A DNA stretch of 64,000 nucleotides from Balneola sp. (GTDB taxonomy: Bacteria; Bacteroidota; Rhodothermia; Balneolales; Balneolaceae). Below, in pieces: positions 1-9,426 of the stretch. The number at the start of each line of letters is the position of its first letter. Positions within the stretch are counted from its first letter, which is position 1. The notes beneath the pieces are model-generated. The model saw nothing but the letters and a program-made list of their open reading frames with translations, was not told the origin of the DNA and did not search any database. The DNA lies in the NCBI GenBank assembly GCA_017640785.1, contig JAEPPZ010000005.1, positions 171,448 through 235,447 on the forward strand. The letters are read 5' to 3'. The position numbers and the translations under genes are program-made.

Positions 1-878
1 AGATACGTTTAGGAGATGCTGATGTTGTTGTTGCAGGTGGTATGGAAAGCATGACAAACGTTCCTTACTACCTACCTAAGCACAGATACGGTTCTAAATA
101 TGGACACGTTCAGACTGAAGATGGGATTCTAAAAGATGGACTTTGGGATGTATATAACGACTTTGCGATGGGAAATGCTGCTGAAATTTGTGCTAAAGAG
201 TGCAAGATTAGCAGAGAAGAACAAGATGAATTTGCAATCGAATCTTATAAAAGAGCGCAAGAGGCTCAAGAAAAAGGTTATTTCGATAATGAATTAATCA
301 AAGTTAAAGTCACCGACCGTAAGGGCAATGTAACTATTGTTGATAAAGATGAAGAAGTAGCCAGAGTAAATTTTGACAAGATCCCTAACCTTCGCCCTGT
401 CTTTGATAAGGAAGGAACTGTAACGGCTGCAAATGCATCAAGTATAAATGATGGCGCTGCTGCAGTGCTTGTAATGAGCGCTGAGAAAGCAAAAGAATTA
501 GGGCTTAAACCAATTGCCAAAATATTAAGTCACGGAAGTGCTGCTAAAGCACCTGAGTGGTTTACTACTGCTCCATCTGATGCTATTCCTATTGCACTTA
601 AAAAAGCTAACTTATCAATTGATAAAATCGATCTTTTTGAGATCAATGAAGCTTTCTCCGTAGTGTCTATTGCCAACAACCAAATTCTGGAATTGGACCC
701 TAAAAAAGTAAACATTCATGGAGGAGCCGTAAGTATTGGCCATCCTATTGGATGCTCCGGAGCCAGAATAGTTGTTACACTTTTACATGCTCTGAAAAGA
801 ACCGGTGGAAAATACGGTTGTGCAGGTATTTGTAATGGTGGCGGTGGCGCTTCTGCTCTCGTTGTTGAAATGCTATAA
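1..878 (+). CDS. Acetyl-CoA C-acyltransferase (thiolase), 5' truncated
   Basis: The frame is open to the window edge, so the N-terminal part with the nucleophilic cysteine lies outside. What remains has the thiolase signature GGMESM, the C-terminal domain with NEAFSV, the GGAVSIGHPIGCSGAR block carrying the catalytic histidine, and the CAGICNGGGGASA block carrying the second catalytic cysteine. Thiolases condense or cleave acyl-CoA (acetoacetyl-CoA or beta-oxidation). It resembles the biosynthetic/degradative acetyl-CoA acetyltransferase group more than the 3-ketoadipyl-CoA thiolase at 49691. It ends just before a hairpin terminator, so it closes a unit that starts upstream. Confidence 0.93.
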   Translation, partial: IRLGDADVVVAGGMESMTNVPYYLPKHRYGSKYGHVQTEDGILKDGLWDVYNDFAMGNAAEICAKECKISREEQDEFAIESYKRAQEAQEKGYFDNELIKVKVTDRKGNVTIVDKDEEVARVNFDKIPNLRPVFDKEGTVTAANASSINDGAAAVLVMSAEKAKELGLKPIAKILSHGSAAKAPEWFTTAPSDAIPIALKKANLSIDKIDLFEINEAFSVVSIANNQILELDPKKVNIHGGAVSIGHPIGCSGARIVVTLLHALKRTGGKYGCAGICNGGGGASALVVEML

Positions 879-881
879 TTA

Positions 882-908
882 AAAAAGGAGTGAAAACTCC
901 TTTTTTTG
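882..908 (+). terminator. Rho-independent terminator after the thiolase
   Basis: An AAAGGAGT / ACTCCTTT stem with a GAAA-type loop is followed by a run of seven T. It lies directly after the thiolase stop codon, the expected position for an intrinsic terminator. Confidence 0.85.
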
Positions 909-1133
909 TTTGACATTATAAACGAACAAACATATTATAGTGTCAGATTTTAATTAAACCCAACAGATACCGTAATACAGCTACAACTTATTCAACCAGT
1001 AACGAATAATTATTACTATCAGGGCGACCTGCTTCCCATTAAAGTCTAAATTCTATTATTACTATTTCGAACAGCTACTATTTATTCGCCTCGTGCGTTA
1101 ATTAATTTTATCAGACCAATTATATAGTAATTA
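909..1133 (+). promoter_or_regulatory. AT-rich leader region upstream of porU, with an imperfect palindrome
   Basis: This is a non-coding stretch between a terminator and the first gene of the porU block, so it should hold the promoter. An imperfect inverted repeat (TGACATTATA at 911-920 against TATTATAGTGTCA at 933-945) could be an operator. No promoter hexamers are clear enough to name. Confidence 0.35.
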
Positions 1134-4100
1134 ATGAAGATCAAGCATCTGCTTTTTTATGGGCTGTTCGTTTTCATTTACTCAGATTCTCTAATCGCTC
1201 AAAGAGTAAATGTGACTGCAGAAACAGACTCTTTTACAGACTATGAGTTGGTAAATGATTCGGACAAAATTTTTCCTCCTTATCAATTACTGGTTCCTGT
1301 AGTCAATGGTGAGCCTGCTTTTAAAATATTGGAGCAAAGCATTGTGGAAATTGACCGTTCGCTCTCCGAAAGTGAGATAAGTGCTGCATTCATTTCATCA
1401 GATGAAGTTAACGTAATTGAAACAGCGGGAATAGGAATATACAGAGGACACAAAAAGGCTCAGATGCTGTTTCATCGAGTTCGATACACATCCAAATCTC
1501 TTCTGGTTACAAGAAAACTTAAAGTAAGGGTTTATAAAAATGATGGAGACAGAGTTGTGTCTTCAAAGAAGAGATTCTTTGCGGATTCCCCCCTTTCATC
1601 AGGAACTTGGTATAAAATCCCTGTCAGAGAAAACAATATTTATAAACTTGATTTCAATTATCTCAGTGATCTTGGTATTAATGTTGGAAGTATCGATCCA
1701 AAAAATATCCAGCTTTGGGGTACAAATGGTTTTCAGCTTCCTGAACTTAGCGGTGCTTCCCGACCTTCTTTAGCTCAAATTCCGATCATAGTTGAAGGAG
1801 AAAGTGATGGTTCTTTTGATTCAAATGATCGGATACTCTTTTATGGAAACAGTCCTCATCAAGTTTTAAGAAACCAGGATAAATTTGTGCATAATTTGCA
1901 CCCATATTCCGATGTTAAATATGTTTTCCTGACTGTCACCAATGGTAACGGGTTAAGATTATCCCCCTCAAATAATGGCTTGAATCCTACTTCAACAGTA
2001 AATTCTTTCACAGATTTTCTTTGGAAAGATGAGGAATTAACAAAACCGGAAGATAAATTTAAATCAGGGCGGTATTGGTTAGGTCAATCCATTCCTTCAA
2101 CTCAAAGTAATGTTCCAGTATCAATCTTTAAGGATACTTTAGTTGGAGTTTCAAGTCCTTTAGATATAAATGTTACCGCCAGATTATACGCTCGTTCTGA
2201 AGCATTGATAACATTTGATACCGACCTAAATAATGTAGATGTAGCTCAGAATAACGTATTTAGTTTATCATCCACCAATTCATCCAGAGGATATAACGGA
2301 AGTGAAGGACCAGCGGCTTCTCCGTATAATATTAATGAAGACATAACCATCTCTGTGAATGATGGAATTCTTAATCTAACAACTTCGGTTACTCACAGAC
2401 AACAAAATAGTATAGCCTTTGTTGATTGGGTCAGATTAACTTTTGACCGTTCTTTAACTGCTGAATCAAATCGACTGTTATTCTATACAATTAACGATAC
2501 ACTGCCACCGGAAGAAGTTACCTTTCGACTTAACGGATTTAGTACGGACCCATATATAATGGATGTTACTGATCCTTCTGCCCCTTCCTTGCTTCAATAT
2601 TCAACTTCCGGAGATAATATTGATGTAAATTATTTCCAAAACAGTGGTCGCACAATAATAGCTCAGTCGGTTTTTCCAACTCCCGGCCCGGGCGAAAGAA
2701 TTGTAAATCAAAATCTCACCGGGATAACTAACTATCCTGATTATATAGTTGTTACTTCCGAAGACTTAAAAAACGAAGCGCTTGAACTTGCAAACTATAG
2801 AGATCAACAAGGATTAAGCCCTGTTCTTGTAACTCAATCAGAAATTTTCAACGAATTTTCAGGGGGAACCAAAGACCCAACTGCCATTAGAGATTATGTG
2901 AAATTTCTTTGGGAAACAGCAATATCAGCCGGCGAGAAAGAACCTCAATACTTATTACTTTTTGGAGATACCACATACGATACTAAAGGTATCATCGAAA
3001 ATGCACTTACAAATCATGTGCTTACATATCAAAGCCAACAATCAACAGTAAGAGCAACAGGAAGTGGCGGAGGAACCTTTGGTACTGACGACTTCTTTGG
3101 ATACTTGGATGATAATGAAGGTGATATTGGAAGCGGAAATACTGAGAATAGCTTTTTAATGGACATAGGGATTGGCAGAATAACCGCCCAAACCTCTACC
3201 GAAGCATCAAATTTTATAGATAAGATTAAGAGATACGAAGCACAGTCAAATGCAGGTGAATGGCAAAACCTATTTACTTTTGCCGCAGATGATGATTTCC
3301 CAGATCAAAATAGAAACAGAGATATTCATACAATCAATGCAGATGTATCTGCTGAAATGATGGCTTTAAATGAACCGGGTATACGCCTTAATAAGATCTA
3401 TGAGTTTTCGTATCCGGCCGAAATTACAGGGGCTGGTCGACAAATACCCGAGGCTACTGAAGATTTTCTCAGGGCAGTTAACAACGGAACATTGGTACTT
3501 AATTATTCCGGTCATGGAAACGAACAAACACTTTCGGACGAAGAACTTTTCTTGTCAGAATACATAACCGGATTTACTAATACTGATAAGCTATGTGTTC
3601 TTGTAACCGCTACATGCCAGTTTGGAAGATACGATGATACTAGCGATCAGTCGGGGGCTGAACGTTTTGTAAGTGCTAATAACGGAGGTGGAATTGCTTC
3701 TTTCACTACTACCAGGGTTGTTTACACTAATTCTTCAGTTAGTTCCAATAATAACTTTGGTTTGAATCTGGCTCTTTCTCAAAGAATGTCAGAAAGAAAG
3801 TCTGATGGTACTCCTAAGAGGCTTGGAGATATTATGAGAGAAACAAAAAATTCAATTGTTGGAAGTGGTACTTCCAGAGTTGGATCATCAACTAATAACA
3901 AAAAATTTGTGCTACTTGGAGATCCCGCTACAATTTTCAAGTTGCCTTCACAAAAAGCGGTTGTTACTTCAATAAACGGTATTGATGTATTGAACCAAGA
4001 TACTACCGTTACTCTTCGTGCTTTAGACCAGGTAACATTGTCAGGAATAATACAAACAAGCAACGGGCAGATAGACAACTCATATACCGGTGAATTGGTT

Positions 4101-5054
4101 TTATCTATCTTTGACGCTCGCAGAAAGGTAAGTCTACCTGAGCGTGAGTGGAATTGTGTACTTAATGGTGACTGTACATACAATGTTGAAAAGGATTTAC
4201 TGTTCAAAGGAAAAGTGTCTATTCAGCACGGTGTCTTTGACCAAACATTTATTGTTCCGAAAGACATTAGTACCTCTTCAGAAAACGGAAGAGTTGTTTT
4301 ATATGCAAAAGGATCGAATCAATATGCCGGCGGAGCTTATACAGATCTTACTTTTGATGGTGTAAACCCTGAGGCAGTTAATGATGGTACAGGGCCATCT
4401 ATGAATATATATTTGAACGACGAAAAATTTGTCAATGGAAATTTAGTCAGCGATTCACCAAAATTAATCGTTGAGTTACAGGATAATTCTGGAATAAATA
4501 CTACAGGAACAGGAGTTGGACATGAAATAATTGCTACTATCGATACAAAACCTACACAAACATTTATCCTCAATGAATTTTATGAGGGAAATTTAAATGA
4601 TTTCAGTGGAGGACGTATCGAGTATCCTCTGGACCAATTACCTGAGGGTAATTATACGCTGAAAGTTCGAGCTTGGGATGTACATAATAATCCAAATGAA
4701 AAAGAAATATTTTTCGAGGTTGCTCCCAAAAACGAGCTCTCGGTTCGGAATATCTACAATTATCCGAATCCGATGAATTCAACAACACAATTCACATTCG
4801 AACATAATCAGCCGGGTAATCCGTTAGATGTATCTATTAAAATATATACTCTAAGCGGAAAACCTGTACAACATATCAAGCAAGAATCACTTATTACATC
4901 TAATTCTTATGCCAATATTCCATGGAATGGCCGTGACAGGGATAATGATCGCCTGGGCAACGGTACTTATATTTATGTGCTTCGGGTTACAGCAGAAACC
5001 CCGGAAGGAAAACAATCAACCGAAAAAATCGAAAAGCTCGTAATCATTAGATAA
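1134..5054 (+). CDS. porU: Type IX secretion system sortase PorU (C25 peptidase family)
   Basis: The 1306-residue protein starts with a signal peptide (MKIKHLLFYGLFVFIYSDSL...AQ). Its central part is a gingipain-type C25 domain: the LLLFGDTTYD strand, the NYSGHGN motif with catalytic His794, and TATCQFG with catalytic Cys828. The C-terminus (YPNP, SIKIYTLSGK, PWNGRDRDNDRLGNGTY) is a FlgD/T9SS-type immunoglobulin-like domain. PorU cleaves the C-terminal sorting signal of T9SS cargo at the cell surface and attaches it to lipopolysaccharide. The known partner PorV follows immediately, which supports the call over a secreted gingipain-like protease. It is slightly longer than the Porphyromonas protein. 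Confidence 0.93.
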   Translation: MKIKHLLFYGLFVFIYSDSLIAQRVNVTAETDSFTDYELVNDSDKIFPPYQLLVPVVNGEPAFKILEQSIVEIDRSLSESEISAAFISSDEVNVIETAGIGIYRGHKKAQMLFHRVRYTSKSLLVTRKLKVRVYKNDGDRVVSSKKRFFADSPLSSGTWYKIPVRENNIYKLDFNYLSDLGINVGSIDPKNIQLWGTNGFQLPELSGASRPSLAQIPIIVEGESDGSFDSNDRILFYGNSPHQVLRNQDKFVHNLHPYSDVKYVFLTVTNGNGLRLSPSNNGLNPTSTVNSFTDFLWKDEELTKPEDKFKSGRYWLGQSIPSTQSNVPVSIFKDTLVGVSSPLDINVTARLYARSEALITFDTDLNNVDVAQNNVFSLSSTNSSRGYNGSEGPAASPYNINEDITISVNDGILNLTTSVTHRQQNSIAFVDWVRLTFDRSLTAESNRLLFYTINDTLPPEEVTFRLNGFSTDPYIMDVTDPSAPSLLQYSTSGDNIDVNYFQNSGRTIIAQSVFPTPGPGERIVNQNLTGITNYPDYIVVTSEDLKNEALELANYRDQQGLSPVLVTQSEIFNEFSGGTKDPTAIRDYVKFLWETAISAGEKEPQYLLLFGDTTYDTKGIIENALTNHVLTYQSQQSTVRATGSGGGTFGTDDFFGYLDDNEGDIGSGNTENSFLMDIGIGRITAQTSTEASNFIDKIKRYEAQSNAGEWQNLFTFAADDDFPDQNRNRDIHTINADVSAEMMALNEPGIRLNKIYEFSYPAEITGAGRQIPEATEDFLRAVNNGTLVLNYSGHGNEQTLSDEELFLSEYITGFTNTDKLCVLVTATCQFGRYDDTSDQSGAERFVSANNGGGIASFTTTRVVYTNSSVSSNNNFGLNLALSQRMSERKSDGTPKRLGDIMRETKNSIVGSGTSRVGSSTNNKKFVLLGDPATIFKLPSQKAVVTSINGIDVLNQDTTVTLRALDQVTLSGIIQTSNGQIDNSYTGELVLSIFDARRKVSLPEREWNCVLNGDCTYNVEKDLLFKGKVSIQHGVFDQTFIVPKDISTSSENGRVVLYAKGSNQYAGGAYTDLTFDGVNPEAVNDGTGPSMNIYLNDEKFVNGNLVSDSPKLIVELQDNSGINTTGTGVGHEIIATIDTKPTQTFILNEFYEGNLNDFSGGRIEYPLDQLPEGNYTLKVRAWDVHNNPNEKEIFFEVAPKNELSVRNIYNYPNPMNSTTQFTFEHNQPGNPLDVSIKIYTLSGKPVQHIKQESLITSNSYANIPWNGRDRDNDRLGNGTYIYVLRVTAETPEGKQSTEKIEKLVIIR

Positions 5055-5107
5055 CGAGCATTAAAAATCATTTTAATACGTTATATTTATCAAAATTTAA
5101 GAGATAT

Positions 5108-6253
5108 ATGAACAGGACATTTTTATTACTTGCGGCATTATTTTTAATATTATCGCCGAAAGTTGATGCACAAGTTGGTATTACAGGCGTTCCCTTTTTA
5201 CAAATTGAAGCTGATTCCAGAGGTGCCGGGATGGGAAATACCGGAGTTGCACTTGCTGACAATGCAGCTGCTTTATTTTGGAATCCCGCAGGGCTTGCTT
5301 ACCAAAGAGATAACCAAGCTAGTTTTACTCACTCAAATTGGCTTGCTAATTTTGGTGTGAGTGATCTATTCTATGACTACCTGGTTGTGAAACAATATGT
5401 AGAAGGGATTGGAACCATTGGGGGACATATCACTTTTCTTAATCTTGGAGAACAATTAAATACAACTGCCGGTGGCGAGGAAGGTGCCAGATTCAACAGT
5501 TATGAATTTGCGATTGGTTTATCCTACGGTACAGAACTAAGCAAAAACTTTGCCCTTGGTGGTGGTGCCAGACTAATATACTCCAGTTTGGCAAGTGGAA
5601 TTGAAGTTGACGGCCAAAAGATCAATCCCGGATCAAGTGTTGGGGTAGATATTGCGGCTCTTTATAAATCAAATCCATTCGATTTTGGATCATCAGACGC
5701 AATTGCCAGTTTTGGAGTGAACCTAACCAATCTAGGCCCCGGAATTCAATATTCTGATAATGCTCAAAAAGATCCACTTCCAACAGTACTTCGTTTTGGA
5801 CCGGCAATAAACTTTGGTTTGGATGAAGATCGCGTAAATGAATTAACTGTTGCTGTGGATATTACCAAGATCATGGCCAGACAAGAGGCATTTGAAGTAC
5901 AAAGTGGTGATTCAACTGTATTTGAGTTTCGTGCAGTAAATCCATTGAGAGCTCTTGTTGAGTCTTGGAGCACCTATCGTCCTTTAGATCCGAATACCGG
6001 TACACGCACGAATGTAAGCCTGATCGAGCAGTTTATGATCGGGGCAGGATTAGAATACTGGTACAATAAACAATTTGCCATCCGCGGAGGCTACTATTAT
6101 GAATCTCCTGATAATGGCGATAGAGAATTTATTACTTTCGGAGCAGGATTGAGATACAATCAATTTGGTGTTGATTTCAGTTATATAAAAACACTCGAAT
6201 CTCAAAGTCCTCTGGCAAACACATTACGCTTTAGTATCCTTCTGAACTATTAA
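5108..6253 (+). CDS. porV: T9SS outer-membrane barrel protein PorV
   Basis: A signal peptide (cleavage near residue 21, ...VDAQ) precedes the PorV/PorQ-family opening ADSRGAGMGNTGVALADNA...FWNPAGLAY. Alternating aromatic beta strands run to a terminal phenylalanine-rich strand (TLRFSILLNY), typical of a FadL-like 14-stranded barrel. PorV carries cargo from the translocon to PorU. It starts 53 bp after porU and is followed 5 bp later by a T9SS cargo gene, so the three are probably co-transcribed. Confidence 0.93.
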   Translation: MNRTFLLLAALFLILSPKVDAQVGITGVPFLQIEADSRGAGMGNTGVALADNAAALFWNPAGLAYQRDNQASFTHSNWLANFGVSDLFYDYLVVKQYVEGIGTIGGHITFLNLGEQLNTTAGGEEGARFNSYEFAIGLSYGTELSKNFALGGGARLIYSSLASGIEVDGQKINPGSSVGVDIAALYKSNPFDFGSSDAIASFGVNLTNLGPGIQYSDNAQKDPLPTVLRFGPAINFGLDEDRVNELTVAVDITKIMARQEAFEVQSGDSTVFEFRAVNPLRALVESWSTYRPLDPNTGTRTNVSLIEQFMIGAGLEYWYNKQFAIRGGYYYESPDNGDREFITFGAGLRYNQFGVDFSYIKTLESQSPLANTLRFSILLNY

Positions 6254-6258
6254 AATAC

Positions 6259-9200
6259 ATGCCGGTTTCTAATTTTTTCCTTAAAAAGAGCGTGTTAATT
6301 GTAAGCATGCTCTTTTTGTTTTCTTTACAGGCCTCAGCCCAGAAAATAATCCCTCAAAAAAGCCATGCAATTTCTATGGTTGATGAGGTTGTCTATTCTG
6401 TACCCACAACCGGCACTCTTGATGTAGTTGCAATTATGGTTGAATTCCAGCCTGATGAAAATGAACTAACTTCCGGAACCGGCGTTTTTGATGGAGGACT
6501 TCCCTATCTGGAAAATGAACCTACAAATATTGATCCCCTTCCTCATAACAGATCTTATTTTGAAGCTCACCTCGAATTTGCTAAAAATTATTTTGAGCAA
6601 TCTTCCGATGATCAACTGACTCTTAACTACAGAGTGCTTCCCCAAGTGTACCGCCTTGATAAGGAAATGAAAGACTACTCCCCTACGGGAAAAACCTTTA
6701 CCAATGAAAAATTAGCTCAATTCATCGTTGATTCCTGGACTAAAGTTGAAGAAAATGGTGGTTTTGATGCCACCGGACTTGATCCTGATAACACAGCCTT
6801 TGTGATCTTCCACGCTGGAATTGGCCGGGATATAGAATTAGTTGGCACGAGTCTTGATATCACTCCTCAGGACATCCCATCTATAACGCTGAAAAAGAAT
6901 GATCTGGCTAATCTTTTAGATCAACCATCTTTTGATGGTATTCCGGTTAACAACGGAGCTTTCAGAGTTACTAATTCTTTAATAATTCCAAGAACTGAAT
7001 CCCGCCGAGGATTAGATATTCAGGATAATGAATTTGTATTTCCACTTTCGATAAATGGTTTATTGTGCGCTTCAATAGGCAGTCATCTGGGGCTTCCTGA
7101 TCTTTTTAATACAGAAACCGGTGATTCAGGCATTGGTCGTTTTGGATTGATGGATGGAGCCAGCTTCTTTGCATATCAAGGGCTTTTTCCTCCGGAACCT
7201 TCGGCTTGGGAAAAAATATTTTTAGGCTGGACAACTCCCTTCGAAATCACAACCCAAACTGCAGGCGCGATTTCACTTACTGCATCCAGCTCAAACGACA
7301 TAAATAACATTGCCAAGTTCAATCTCTCATCCTCTGAATATTTCCTTCTGGAAAACCGATACAGAGATATAGGAAATGACGGAGTTACTTTAACCATTCG
7401 AAAGAATGATGGCACTGAAGTTCAACAAACTTTCACCAATGATAATGACACCTTTGTTTTTCAAGGTTCTGATTTTGATGATCTATTTGAGCAAGGCGTA
7501 CTTATTGATGTAAGTGATTTTGACTGGAGCTTGCCGGGAGGTTTAGATATTGGACCTGACGACAATGAAGGAACTGCGGATGACCGTGAATTAAATGGTG
7601 GGATTTTAATCTGGCATATTGACGAATCTGTAATCAATAAAAAAATGTCTCAAAACTCAGGTGTAAACAGCAATCCTGATCGCAGAGGTATTGACCTGGA
7701 AGAAGCTGAAGGGTCACAAGATATAGGGAAACCGATTGATGGTGCTTTAGATAATAGTGCTGCATTTGGAATTCCGTTCGATTTTTGGTGGAGTGGTAAT
7801 AACTTCACCGTTATCAGCCAAGGTAACCAGATTTCCCTTTATGAAAATCAGTTTACGCCACAAACATTCCCGAATACAGACAGTAATTCTGGTGGGAAAA
7901 CGTTTGTTCGGTTTTTTGAATTCTCAGATAACTTACCAACGGCTACCTTCAGAATTGAAAAGTTCACCGATTCAGGCTTTGGATATTCAGAGGTTTTATC
8001 CATTCCGGTAAATGAAGATAATTTTTATACCGAATCAAATTTATATCAGGATTTCTATCCTCTTTCGATCGGGTTGCACACTTCAGGAGCCGATAGTTTT
8101 ATCGTAATTCCCAAAAAAGAAGATCTTTCTGCTGTACAGATCACCGATCCTTTAAATACTGTCCACACAGTTAACTCGGCAAGTAATCAGCAACCTTTGC
8201 TAAACGATAATTTTATAACTGCTCTAAACCCAATTACGGCCCCTGATTTTTCAATCACTGCGTTTGAATGGAATTCAGGAACAGAAACTTTTGATCAGCT
8301 TTGGCAAGTAGATACCACTGCGAACAGCGCTTTTATCAGTTCTCAAAATGGAGATTCCCTGTTTCTGGACTTTACTGAAATCGCTCTTAATCCTGTTGAT
8401 GGAACTAATTTTCCGAAACAATCTAATGCGTCGTTCCGATCAGAAATATTCAACAACAGCTTTGCAACAATTAACACGCAAAATGTGAATTTTGAAGGAA
8501 GTAACATTCTTGACTTCCTTTCGGCTTCCACAAACCGATTATACTCCGGAGTTATAAAGGGAGAATCTGAAAATGTGTATTACATTTTTGAGGATGATGC
8601 TTTTATTCTTGCAGATCCATCTAAAACAGATCCATTTCTAACAGTATTTTCAGAATATGCTTCCGAGTGGCCCGCTATAAGCAAGGATTTTGAAATTATA
8701 AGAGTGGATAAAGCAAATAGCCTAGTAACAGGTTATAATCGAAATGGTGCTATTCTGAATAATATGCCCATTGACTCACCGGAAAATGTACGATTTATCG
8801 GAACCCCTCTTTTAGCCGACATTACAGGCGATAATGTTCAGGATATAATAGTAGTAGCACAAGATGAGTATTCTCTCAATATTTTTGGCTATGAAAAAAA
8901 CGGTACGCCTATTGAAGGATTTCCTCTTTTTGTTGGAGAAGTTAAAGATCAGAACTTCCAACCTATCCACCCTTCTTTTGTGGGAAATACTCTGTATGCA
9001 GTAAGTCATGTTGGAGATATAAAAGCCTGGAGATTTGATAATTTCACAACTTCAGAATGGCCTTCCCGATATGGCAAAAATCCTTTTAATAAAGTTTCTG
9101 CTGAAATTAACTCTGATGTCTCGGGGCCGAATCCCAACTCATTTTCAGTATTGAATAAAAATGAAACTTATAACTGGCCGAATCCTGCTGACGAAGAAAC

Positions 9201-9426
9201 AAATTTAAGATTCCAGACTGAACAAGCCGGAGAAGTTGAGATCCATATCATTACTCAAAGTGGAAGATTGGTTTATAAAAATACATTTCAGGTAAATGGT
9301 GGAACTCCTGAAGAGGTCTCCATCAATACTTCAGCATGGGGAAGCGGGGCTTATTTTGCGCTGGTTAAAGCAACAGTAAATGGTAAGTCAGAATCTAAAC
9401 TCGTTAAAATAGCGGTGGCTCATTGA
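6259..9426 (+). CDS. M6-peptidase-like T9SS cargo protein, zinc motif lost
   Basis: The 1055-residue protein has a signal peptide (to about residue 28), an immune-inhibitor-A/M6-like region and a C-terminal T9SS sorting domain (NWPNPADEETNLRF, then IITQSGRLVY, GSGAYFALVKA, ending KLVKIAV). M6 enzymes carry HEFGH followed by LGLPDLY; here the conserved GLPDLF is preceded by ASIGS at residues 271-275, so both histidines and the glutamate are replaced. Downstream M6 landmarks (GIGRFGLMD, PSAWEKIFLGW, ILIWHIDE) remain. I infer a non-catalytic surface or scaffold protein. It is the gene after porV and touches the next gene. Confidence 0.85.
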   Translation: MPVSNFFLKKSVLIVSMLFLFSLQASAQKIIPQKSHAISMVDEVVYSVPTTGTLDVVAIMVEFQPDENELTSGTGVFDGGLPYLENEPTNIDPLPHNRSYFEAHLEFAKNYFEQSSDDQLTLNYRVLPQVYRLDKEMKDYSPTGKTFTNEKLAQFIVDSWTKVEENGGFDATGLDPDNTAFVIFHAGIGRDIELVGTSLDITPQDIPSITLKKNDLANLLDQPSFDGIPVNNGAFRVTNSLIIPRTESRRGLDIQDNEFVFPLSINGLLCASIGSHLGLPDLFNTETGDSGIGRFGLMDGASFFAYQGLFPPEPSAWEKIFLGWTTPFEITTQTAGAISLTASSSNDINNIAKFNLSSSEYFLLENRYRDIGNDGVTLTIRKNDGTEVQQTFTNDNDTFVFQGSDFDDLFEQGVLIDVSDFDWSLPGGLDIGPDDNEGTADDRELNGGILIWHIDESVINKKMSQNSGVNSNPDRRGIDLEEAEGSQDIGKPIDGALDNSAAFGIPFDFWWSGNNFTVISQGNQISLYENQFTPQTFPNTDSNSGGKTFVRFFEFSDNLPTATFRIEKFTDSGFGYSEVLSIPVNEDNFYTESNLYQDFYPLSIGLHTSGADSFIVIPKKEDLSAVQITDPLNTVHTVNSASNQQPLLNDNFITALNPITAPDFSITAFEWNSGTETFDQLWQVDTTANSAFISSQNGDSLFLDFTEIALNPVDGTNFPKQSNASFRSEIFNNSFATINTQNVNFEGSNILDFLSASTNRLYSGVIKGESENVYYIFEDDAFILADPSKTDPFLTVFSEYASEWPAISKDFEIIRVDKANSLVTGYNRNGAILNNMPIDSPENVRFIGTPLLADITGDNVQDIIVVAQDEYSLNIFGYEKNGTPIEGFPLFVGEVKDQNFQPIHPSFVGNTLYAVSHVGDIKAWRFDNFTTSEWPSRYGKNPFNKVSAEINSDVSGPNPNSFSVLNKNETYNWPNPADEETNLRFQTEQAGEVEIHIITQSGRLVYKNTFQVNGGTPEEVSINTSAWGSGAYFALVKATVNGKSESKLVKIAVAH

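Noticed and set aside
3779-4207. A 142-residue antisense frame in porU
   Set aside because: It is a shadow frame with no independent support.
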